Part shown: one piece after another, positions 1 to 6,342 of the stretch
How positions within the stretch are numbered: position 1 is the stretch's first letter
Layout of the letters: every line of letters begins with the position of its first letter
Origin: Aquipuribacter sp051216895
GTDB lineage: Bacteria > Actinomycetota > Actinomycetes > Actinomycetales > JBBAYJ01
Direction of reading: 5' to 3'
DNA length: 64,000 nucleotides
Assembly: GCF_051216895.1 (NCBI RefSeq)
Contig: NZ_JBPKAO010000001.1
Span: 372,001-436,000 of the forward strand
Position numbers and translations under genes: made by a program
The notes under the pieces: generated by a model
What the model was told of the DNA's origin: nothing
The model's input: the letters and a program-made list of their open reading frames with translations, nothing else
The model's database searches: none

Positions 1-1046
1 TGCTGTCGACCACCCGCACGCCCACCGGTCGGATGGTGTCGCAGCCGTCCATCGCGTACCCCACCGACGGCGAGGTCACGACCAGGCTGCGGGCCGCGTC
101 GAGCCGGCTGCTGGCCGGCGACGCGAGCCGGATGTCGCGCGTCCTGCTGGGCGACGCCGCCTACGCCAACGTCCTCGTGCTGGGGGCGGCGACCCAGACC
201 GGGGCCGTACCGGTGGGCGTGGCCAGCCTGCGCCGCGCCGTCGAGCTCAACGGTGTCGCGGTCGAGGCCAACCTGGCCGCGTTCGACTGGGGTCGCGCCT
301 GGGCCGCCGACCCCGAGCGGGTCGACGCCGAGGTCGCCCACCGTCGCGTCACCGCCGGCGAGATGCTGTCGACCCCGCCGCTGCCCGGGGCGCTCCGTCG
401 TCGCGTCGACGGCCTGGGCCTGCACGACGACCTGGCCGAGGTCGTCCGGATGCTGGCCGCGGACCTCGTCGGCTACCAGGACGCCAGGTACTCCGTCCGC
501 TTCCTGGACGTCGTCCAGCGGGTCGCCGCAGCCGAGCGCGAGCTGGTCGGCGAGGGGCACGACGAGCTGACCACCACCGTCGCCCGGTCGCTGCACAAGC
601 TGATGGCCTACAAGGACGAGTACGAGGTGGCGCGCCTCATGCTGCTGCCGGAGGCCGACGCCGCGGCGGCCGAGGCCGGGACCGGGTCGCGCTCGTTCCT
701 GCTGCACCCGCCGATGCTCAAGGCGCTCGGACGCCGCGGCAAGATCCGCTTCGACGACCGCACCCGGCCGGCGTTCTCGGCGCTGGCGCGGGGCAAGCGG
801 CTGCGGGGCACCCGGCTCGACCCGTTCGGGGCGACCGAGATGCGTCGTACCGAGCGCGCGCTGGTCGGCGAGTACGTCGGGCTCGTCGCACGCCTGGTGG
901 CGGGCCTGTCCGCCGGCAGCCACGCGCGAGCGGTCGAGATCGCCGGGATGGCCGACACCGTCCGCGGCTACGAGGCGCTCAAGGAACGTCGCGTCGCGGA
1001 GTACCGGGTGGCGGTCCAGGAGGCGATGGCCGGGTACGGCGGCTGA
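1..1046 (+). CDS. Indolepyruvate ferredoxin oxidoreductase, C-terminal part (5' end outside window)
   Basis: This is the last ~345 residues of a large fused indolepyruvate:ferredoxin oxidoreductase. The frame is open from base 3, so the first visible ATG (base 33) is internal. The family uses thiamine diphosphate and iron-sulfur centres in the cytosol to convert arylpyruvates, made by transamination of aromatic amino acids, to aryl-CoA while reducing ferredoxin. Visible here are the end of the gamma-type domain (NVLVLGAA, then NGVAVEANLAAFDWGR) and the C-terminal DUF6537-like domain (KDEYEVARL, FLLHPPML, RGTRLDPFG, KERRVAEYR). The catalytic TPP and ferredoxin domains are not visible. The Lrp/AsnC gene 144 bp downstream on the same strand probably regulates it, an inference from neighbourhood. 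Confidence 0.9.
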   Translation, partial: LSTTRTPTGRMVSQPSIAYPTDGEVTTRLRAASSRLLAGDASRMSRVLLGDAAYANVLVLGAATQTGAVPVGVASLRRAVELNGVAVEANLAAFDWGRAWAADPERVDAEVAHRRVTAGEMLSTPPLPGALRRRVDGLGLHDDLAEVVRMLAADLVGYQDARYSVRFLDVVQRVAAAERELVGEGHDELTTTVARSLHKLMAYKDEYEVARLMLLPEADAAAAEAGTGSRSFLLHPPMLKALGRRGKIRFDDRTRPAFSALARGKRLRGTRLDPFGATEMRRTERALVGEYVGLVARLVAGLSAGSHARAVEIAGMADTVRGYEALKERRVAEYRVAVQEAMAGYGG

Positions 1047-1190
1047 GCGCCGGGGTGTCTGGGAGCACGGCGCGAGGTGGGCACACCCCGGGGGTGCACC
1101 CACGGTGACGACAGTCGTCGGGGCCTGCGCCGCGGCCCCGGGCCGACCGGCCGTGCGCTCACGCCCGGGGCGCCCGACTAGCGTCAGGTC

Positions 1191-1679
1191 ATGCCCCTAG
1201 CCCTCGACGCGCTGGACCGGCTCGTCCTCGCCGAGCTCCAGCGCGACGCCCGTCGGTCCAACAAGGCGCTGGCGGACCTGGCCGGGGTCGCGCCGTCGAC
1301 GATGCTGGCCCGGGTGCGTCGCCTCGAGGAGGCCGGCGTCATCACGGGGTACCACGCCGTCGTCGACCACCGGGCGCTGGGGCGCACCGTCCGCGCGGTC
1401 GTGTCGGTCCGGTTGCAGCCCAAGAGCAGCGAGGTCGTGGCCGCGTTCATCGACGCCGTCTGGCAGCTGGACGAGACGGTCGGCATCAGCCTGACCACGG
1501 GCACCTACGACGTGCTGGTGCACCTGTCCGCGGCCGACGTGACCAGCCTGGGCGAGCGGCTGCTCAACGACATCGCCTCCTTCGACAACGTGGTGGCCGA
1601 GCACACGTCGCTGGTGCTGGAGCACCGGGAGAAGACCACGCTGCCGGTCCTGGGGGACCGGGCGGGCCAGACCGGCTGA
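1191..1679 (+). CDS. Lrp/AsnC family transcriptional regulator
   Basis: The 162-residue product has the normal Lrp/AsnC length. An N-terminal winged helix-turn-helix (about residues 5-60: LDRLVLAELQRDARRSNKAL, then APSTMLARVRRLEEAGVI) is followed by an AsnC-type ligand-binding RAM domain (about 65-145, containing VVSVRLQ and TGTYDVLVHL). Such proteins are cytosolic DNA-binding oligomers that respond to amino acids or related metabolites. Lying directly behind the indolepyruvate oxidoreductase on the same strand, it is most likely that pathway's regulator. The ATG at 1191 is taken as start; no strong ribosome-binding site is visible. Confidence 0.92.
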   Translation: MPLALDALDRLVLAELQRDARRSNKALADLAGVAPSTMLARVRRLEEAGVITGYHAVVDHRALGRTVRAVVSVRLQPKSSEVVAAFIDAVWQLDETVGISLTTGTYDVLVHLSAADVTSLGERLLNDIASFDNVVAEHTSLVLEHREKTTLPVLGDRAGQTG

Positions 1680-1693
1680 GAGCCGGGGACCGC

Positions 1694-2326
1694 TCAGCCG
1701 ACGGCTTCGGCCTCCGCGCCGGCGGCGCAGGCGATGACCGACGGCTGCGGCACCTGGGCGGTCGCCACGGCCTGGTCGAGCGTCGCGACCCCGGTCCAGG
1801 CGTCCCCGAGCACGGCGGTGACCACCGTGACCTGCGGGTCCGCCACGACGACGGCGCCCTCCAGGTGCGCGGCCACGGCCAGGGCGGCGGGCTCGGCCCC
1901 GGCCGGGAACCGCACCTGGGCCGGCTCGGCCACGGGGCCGGCGAAGTTGCCGACGTCGACCACCGTGAAGCCACGGACCTCGAGCTCGTCGCCGACGGTG
2001 CCGGCCAGCCCGCTGCGCGAGGTCGCGTTCAGCACCTCGACGCTGGTCCCGGCGACCCCGGCGGGCGTGACGACGGCCGGCTCGCAGGCCAGCGCGGCGG
2101 TCGACGGCTCGGCCGTGGCGGAGGCCTGGTTGCTCGGGGCGGGGGACCACGGCAGGTCCCAGCGACCGAGCACCGCCCCGCCGGCGGCCACGCCCACCCC
2201 GCCCACGGCGAGGATGATCATGAGGAGGACGACGGCGTGGCGGAGCGCTCGCCAACGACCACGACGACGTCGCTGCCGGTGGACGATCTCCTCGGGCTCG
2301 ATCCAGCGCTCGACCGGCTGGGGCAC
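1694..2326 (-). CDS. LytR C-terminal domain (LytR_C) membrane protein
   Basis: A single membrane segment near residues 28-50 (HAVVLLMIILAVGGVGVAA) is followed by an extracytoplasmic LytR_C domain (about 85-200: GTSVEVLNATSRSGLAGTVG, RGFTVVDVGNF, VVADPQVTVVTAVLGDAW). LytR_C domains are found in actinobacterial cell-envelope proteins and the C-termini of LCP ligases; the exact role is not known. GTG at 2324-2326 is the only ATG/GTG/TTG start, but the frame stays open upstream to about 2407 with protein-like codons (PDIFNRRRPEPPPEPDWDDP), so the true N-terminus may be longer. The gene lies just downstream of a small conserved gene on the same strand. Confidence 0.8.
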   Translation of the reverse strand: MPQPVERWIEPEEIVHRQRRRRGRWRALRHAVVLLMIILAVGGVGVAAGGAVLGRWDLPWSPAPSNQASATAEPSTAALACEPAVVTPAGVAGTSVEVLNATSRSGLAGTVGDELEVRGFTVVDVGNFAGPVAEPAQVRFPAGAEPAALAVAAHLEGAVVVADPQVTVVTAVLGDAWTGVATLDQAVATAQVPQPSVIACAAGAEAEAVG

Positions 2327-2402
2327 CCACAGGGGGTCGTCCCAGTCCGGCTCCGGCGGCGGCTCGGGGCGTCTGCGGTTGAAGATGTCGGGGTCCTCCG
2401 GC

Positions 2403-2702
2403 CTAGCCCTCGTGCACCAGCACGCGGGCGTGGACGACTGCTCGCTGCCCGAGGGCCGCGCGGACCGCCCGGTGCAGGCCGTCCTCCAGGTACAGCTCGC
2501 CGCGCCACTGCACGACGTGCGGGAACAGGTCGCCGAAGAACGTCGAGTCCTCGTCGAGCAGCTGCTCCAGGTCCAGCGTGCGCTTGGTGGTGACCAGCTC
2601 GACCAGGCGGACAGGGCGAGGCGGCACGTCGGCCCAGTCCTTGGCCGAGTACCGGCCGTGGTCCGGGTACGGACGCACGTGGCCCACCCGCTTGAAGATC
2701 AC
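2403..2702 (-). CDS. Conserved actinobacterial protein (often labelled VapB-like)
   Basis: A 99-residue protein whose start I place at GTG 2700-2702, giving the conserved beginning MIFKRVGHVRPYPDHG. The longer open frame upstream runs into the SRP RNA and tRNA-Ser and is not coding. Other conserved blocks are VELVTTKRTLDLEQLL, EDSTFFGDLFPHVVQW and LYLEDGLHRAVRAAL. I recall relatives in many actinobacteria next to LytR_C genes; some databases call them VapB-family antitoxins, but no toxin gene lies beside it. The second half resembles a ParB/sulfiredoxin-like helix-strand pattern. The biochemical role is unknown. Confidence 0.75.
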   Translation of the reverse strand: MIFKRVGHVRPYPDHGRYSAKDWADVPPRPVRLVELVTTKRTLDLEQLLDEDSTFFGDLFPHVVQWRGELYLEDGLHRAVRAALGQRAVVHARVLVHEG

Positions 2703-2805
2703 GGCCCGAGGATACGACGACCGGGCGGGATCTCCCCGTCCCCGCTTCGGAGGACACCGATCGACATCGGATCGTTGCCGCGGGTGCAGGTCACCGGCGC
2801 ACGAA

Positions 2806-2899
2806 GGACCCCCCGTGCACCCAGCAGAGCCCACGTACCCTTGCTGCCTTCCGGCCCTGGGGGAGTTCAGCAGGGTGCCGCCACACGGGGGGTCGTCCA
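2806..2899 (-). ncRNA. ffs: Signal recognition particle RNA (bacterial small SRP, 4.5S-like)
   Basis: Read on the minus strand this holds the SRP domain IV signature GGGCCGGAAGGCAGCAAGGG within a long hairpin. The outer stem pairs GGACCCCCCGTGCAC (plus strand 2809-2820 and flanks) with CACACGGGGGGTC (2882-2894). The length of about 94 nt fits the small bacterial SRP RNA, which binds Ffh and guides nascent membrane proteins to FtsY. The ends are approximate. It lies divergently from tRNA-Ser, upstream of dnaX as in other actinobacteria. Confidence 0.92.
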
Positions 2900-2993
2900 C
2901 GAGGGTAGCAACCGGGAGCGGCTGCCGGTGCACGCCCGTGGGCGGCGCCCGGGGCGGACCGAGTGCCGCCGGACCTCCAGTACCCTTACCGAC

Positions 2994-3078
2994 GGAGGAT
3001 TCGCCTAGCGGCCTATGGCGCACGCTTGGAAAGCGTGTTGGGTTAACGCCCTCGGGGGTTCAAATCCCCCATCCTCCG
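2994..3078 (+). tRNA. tRNA-Ser (anticodon GGA)
   Basis: A full class II tRNA: 7-bp acceptor stem GGAGGAT/ATCCTCC with discriminator G, D arm, anticodon stem CACGC/GCGTG around loop TTGGAAA (anticodon GGA), a long variable arm typical of serine tRNAs, and a T arm GGGGG-TTCAAAT-CCCCC. The CCA end is not encoded. It reads UCC/UCU serine codons. Confidence 0.96.
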
Positions 3079-3082
3079 CGGT

Positions 3083-3122
3083 CGAGAGGCCCGTCACTGC
3101 CACCTGCAGGGCGGGCCTCTCG
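3083..3122. terminator. Hairpin terminator after tRNA-Ser, convergent with the methyltransferase
   Basis: An 11-bp perfect stem, CGAGAGGCCCG (3083-3093) with CGGGCCTCTCG (3112-3122), encloses an 18-nt loop starting 5 bp after the tRNA. It lies between the tRNA and the oppositely oriented methyltransferase and can serve both. There is no T-run, as is common in GC-rich actinobacteria. Confidence 0.65.
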
Positions 3123-3133
3123 CGCGTCGTGGC

Positions 3134-4255
3134 TCAGGCGGTGACCGAGCGCGTCACCGTGAACGTCTTGTTGCGGCCCATCTGCTCGGTCCGCCCGACG
3201 ATCCCGGCCAGCGTCGCCTTGTGCTCGAGGTGGGAGTTGTAGACCGTCCACAGCTCGCCACCGGGGCGCAGCACCCGCGCGGCCTCGGCGAACAGCGGTC
3301 GGGCGACGCCGGGGTGCACGGTGGCGCCGGAGTGGAACGGCGGGTTGAGCAGGACCAGGTCGGCGCTGGCGTCGGGCTGCTGCGACAGGCCCAGGTCGCG
3401 CACCACGGCGACCTCGAGCCCGTTCGCCGCCGCGGTGGCGCGGGTCGAGGCCACGGCGGCCGCGGACTCGTCCGTGGCGAGGACGTGCGTGGCGGGCCGG
3501 GCGCGCTTGACCACGCACGCGACCAGGCCGGTCCCGCACCCCAGGTCGACGACGTCCACGGCGTCGGGCTTCATGCGCGGCAGGTGCTCCAGCAGGAACC
3601 GGGTGCCCAGGTCCACCTTGGTGCCGGCGAAGGCGGCCCCGTGCGCGGCGACGGTCAGGTCGTAGTCGGCGTGGTGCTCGGTCTCGGGGTACGTCGCGGT
3701 CCCGTCGGCTGCCGGCCGGGGCCCGCGAGCGGTCAGCACCCGCGACTTCTGCCGGCCCAGGCCCGCGGTCACGTCGTCGAAGTGACGGGCCAGCACCTCG
3801 TTCATCGCCCGGGTCATGTGCTTGACCCGGCCGCCGGCCAGGAGCGTCACGTCGGGCGCGGCCCACCGGGCCACCGCGGCGGCGACCTCGTCCAGGGCGG
3901 ACAGGCTCCGGGGCAGCTGGAGCAGCACCAGTCGCGCGCCGCCGAGCAGACCGGCGTCGAGCCCGTGCACGGAGTAGGCGTCGGTGACCCCCGTACGGGC
4001 CGCGTTGGTCGCCAGGGCCAGCTCGCCGGTCAGCCGGTCGGTGTGCACCCGCACCCCGGTGGCGCCGTGCAGGGCGGCCAGCCCGACGGTCAGCGCCCCG
4101 TACTGGTCGTCGACCACGACGACCTGCCCCGGGGCCAGGTCCGCCACCGTCTCGGCGGCCGTGTCGAGCAGCAAGCGGTCCGTGGCGTCGACCGCCACCA
4201 GGTTCGGGGCCTGGACGTCGGGGGCTCGGGTCAGGTCGTCCAGGGGAGTCGTCAC
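3134..4255 (-). CDS. RsmC/RlmG-type class I SAM-dependent methyltransferase
   Basis: A 373-residue protein with two Rossmann-like halves as in the RsmC/RlmG rRNA (guanine-N2) methyltransferases. The N-terminal half is degenerate (VVVDDQYGALTVGLAAL). The C-terminal half is catalytic: SAM motif VDLGCGTGLVACVV, an acidic residue in VLATDESAAAV, and the substrate-amino motif NPPFHSG characteristic of N2-guanine methylation. The family modifies G1207 of 16S or G1835 of 23S rRNA in E. coli; which site is used here cannot be told. GTG at 4253-4255 is used as start. The gene is divergent from the YchJ-like gene, with a 62-bp gap. Confidence 0.85.
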   Translation of the reverse strand: MTTPLDDLTRAPDVQAPNLVAVDATDRLLLDTAAETVADLAPGQVVVVDDQYGALTVGLAALHGATGVRVHTDRLTGELALATNAARTGVTDAYSVHGLDAGLLGGARLVLLQLPRSLSALDEVAAAVARWAAPDVTLLAGGRVKHMTRAMNEVLARHFDDVTAGLGRQKSRVLTARGPRPAADGTATYPETEHHADYDLTVAAHGAAFAGTKVDLGTRFLLEHLPRMKPDAVDVVDLGCGTGLVACVVKRARPATHVLATDESAAAVASTRATAAANGLEVAVVRDLGLSQQPDASADLVLLNPPFHSGATVHPGVARPLFAEAARVLRPGGELWTVYNSHLEHKATLAGIVGRTEQMGRNKTFTVTRSVTA

Positions 4256-4317
4256 CGGTCGAGACTACGGAGGTCCCGGGGGTCGGCGGTCCACCGGAGC
4301 GGCCCCATGATGCCGTC

Positions 4318-4698
4318 ATGGAACGTTGCCCCTGCTCGAGCGGACTGCCCCTCGACCGGTGCTGCCGGCCCGTCCACGTCGACCACTCCCGAGCCGTCAC
4401 GGCCGAGCAGCTGATGCGCTCGCGCTACAGCGCCTTCGCCGTCGGGGACGTGGGGCACCTGCTGCGGACCTGGCACCGCAGCACCCGTCCGTCGTCGCTC
4501 GAGCTCGACCCGGACCTGCGCTGGTACCGGTTGGACGTCCTGGCCACCACCGCGGGCGGCATGTTCGACGACGAGGGGACCGTGGCGTTCGAGGCCTTCC
4601 ACCGCTCGCCCGGGGGGCGGGGGTCCCAGCACGAGGTGAGCCGCTTCGTCCGCGAGGGGGGTCGCTGGTACTACCTGGACGGGGTGACCGGCCGGTAG
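4318..4698 (+). CDS. YchJ family (UPF0225) SEC-C-like metal-binding protein
   Basis: A 126-residue protein with an N-terminal SEC-C-like cysteine motif, ERCPCSSGLPLDRCC (residues 2-16), which would bind zinc, and the typical YchJ block AEQLMRSRYSAFAVGD with a later TWHRSTRP segment. The C-terminal part has an NTF2-like beta-strand pattern ending RFVREGGRWYYLDG. Function is not established. ATG 4318 gives the cysteine motif right at the N-terminus, as in relatives. Confidence 0.88.
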   Translation: MERCPCSSGLPLDRCCRPVHVDHSRAVTAEQLMRSRYSAFAVGDVGHLLRTWHRSTRPSSLELDPDLRWYRLDVLATTAGGMFDDEGTVAFEAFHRSPGGRGSQHEVSRFVREGGRWYYLDGVTGR

Positions 4699-4784
4699 AC
4701 CACCACCGGGCACGATGCGTGGCGGTCTTGTCACGGGCGGTGCCAGCCGGGAAGGTGGGCGGCCACTACGGACGGGGGACCACC

Positions 4785-6230
4785 ATGTCGCCGGAGACCA
4801 TCGGGCTCAGCCTGCTCGTGCTCGGGGTGCTGCTGCTCGTCGCCAAGCTGATCCGGATCAGGTCGCGCACGGCGCAGAAGCTCTTCCTGCCCAGCTCCAT
4901 CATCGGCGGGTTCATCGCGCTGCTGGTCGGGCCGGAGGTCGTCGGCGCCGCCGCGGTGGCCCTGGGGGCGGGCGAGGACTCCCTGCTGGGCGGCGGGCTC
5001 TGGCCGGCCTCGTTCCTCGAGGTGTGGTCGTCGTTGCCCGGGCTGCTGATCTCGGTCGTCTTCGCGACCCTGTTCCTGGGCGAGAAGATCCCCAAGGTCA
5101 AGGACGCCGCGGACCTGGCCGGACCACAGCTGGCCCTCGGGGTCACGATGGCGTCGGGGCAGTACGTCATCGGCCTGCTGCTGGCGATCCTGGTGCTCGT
5201 GCCGGTGTTCGGGCTCAGCCCGATCTCCGGGGCGCTCATCGAGATCGGCTTCGAGGGCGGCCACGGCACCGCGGCCGGGCTGGGCGACACCCTCGCCGAG
5301 CTGGGGTTCGCCGAGGGGCAGGACCTCGCGCTCGGCCTGGCCACCGTGGGCGTGGTGTCCGGCGTCGTGGTGGGCATCGCCATCATCAACTGGGGCGTGC
5401 GGACCGGGCGGGCGGTGGTGCTGGAGAGCGACGCCAAGGCGTCGCTGGCCGAGCAGCGTGGTCTGTACGAGAAGGACCAGCCGCCGGCCGCGTTCATGAC
5501 CGTGCGCAGCGCGTCCATCGAGCCGCTGGCCATCCACTTCGCGATCGTCGCGGTGGCCATCCTCATCGGGGCGGCCCTGCTCGAGGGGCTGCAGGCGCTG
5601 GAGACCCTGCTGTGGGCCGACACCATCGAGATCTTCGCGTTCGTCCCGCTGTTCCCCCTGGCGATGCTGGGCGGTGTCGCGGTGCAGGTGTTCGCCGACA
5701 AGTTCGACCGCACCGGCATCATCGACCGGCAGATGATGCTGCGGCTGCAGGGCATCGCCCTGGACCTGCTCATCGTCAGCGCCCTCGCCACGCTGTCGAT
5801 CCAGGCCATCGCCGACAACCTGGTCCCGTTCCTGCTGCTGGCCGGGGCCGGCCTGGCCTGGAACTTCGGTGTGTTCGCGTTCCTCGCGCAGCGCATGATC
5901 CCCAACTTCTGGTTCGAGCGCGGGATCGGCGACCTGGGCCAGTCCCTCGGGGTCACCGCGACGGGCATCATCCTGATCAAGGTCGCCGACCCGGACGGCA
6001 AGACCCCGGCCATGGAGGCGTTCGGCTACAAGCAGCTCGCGTTCGAGCCGTTCTTCGGCGGCGGGCTCATCACCGCGGCCGCCATCCCGCTCATCGCCGC
6101 GACGGGCCCGACCCCCTTGCTGCTCGGGATGACCGCGCTGCTGGTGTTCTCGCTGGCGGTCGGGATCCTCTACTACGGGCGTCGCGGGGAGCGGACGACG
6201 GTCGAGATGCCGGTCGGCACGCGCGACTGA
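4785..6230 (+). CDS. gltS: Sodium:glutamate symporter, GltS family
   Basis: A 481-residue integral membrane protein with about ten to twelve hydrophobic segments and the two inverted GltS halves. Conserved stretches include FLPSSIIGGFIALLVGPE near the N-terminus and EIGFEGGHGTAAGLGDTL in the first re-entrant region; the second half carries NFWFERGIGDLGQSLGVT. The family imports glutamate with sodium. The start is ATG 4785 (preceded by GGGGGA), because the longer open frame upstream overlaps the YchJ-like gene in another frame. It stands alone, 112 bp before dnaX. Confidence 0.88.
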   Translation: MSPETIGLSLLVLGVLLLVAKLIRIRSRTAQKLFLPSSIIGGFIALLVGPEVVGAAAVALGAGEDSLLGGGLWPASFLEVWSSLPGLLISVVFATLFLGEKIPKVKDAADLAGPQLALGVTMASGQYVIGLLLAILVLVPVFGLSPISGALIEIGFEGGHGTAAGLGDTLAELGFAEGQDLALGLATVGVVSGVVVGIAIINWGVRTGRAVVLESDAKASLAEQRGLYEKDQPPAAFMTVRSASIEPLAIHFAIVAVAILIGAALLEGLQALETLLWADTIEIFAFVPLFPLAMLGGVAVQVFADKFDRTGIIDRQMMLRLQGIALDLLIVSALATLSIQAIADNLVPFLLLAGAGLAWNFGVFAFLAQRMIPNFWFERGIGDLGQSLGVTATGIILIKVADPDGKTPAMEAFGYKQLAFEPFFGGGLITAAAIPLIAATGPTPLLLGMTALLVFSLAVGILYYGRRGERTTVEMPVGTRD

Positions 6231-6255
6231 TCTGTGCGGGGTGCGGGCCTGGCCA

Positions 6256-6275
6256 CCAGGACGGGGCCGTCCTGG
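6256..6275. terminator. Perfect 20-bp palindrome between gltS and dnaX
   Basis: CCAGGACGGGGCCGTCCTGG is a perfect palindrome 26 bp after the gltS stop and 68 bp before dnaX. As RNA it gives an 8-bp stem with a GGGC tetraloop, which would suit a terminator. A protein-binding operator for dnaX is the alternative. Confidence 0.4.
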
Positions 6276-6342
6276 GCCGGCGGGAGCCGGCCTGGGGACC
6301 GACGGCGGCGGGGTGTCCGGCGCTCGCCGTAAGGTGACGGCC

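Noticed and set aside
2703..3023. N-terminal extension of the VapB-like frame
   Set aside because: It runs through the SRP RNA and the start of tRNA-Ser.
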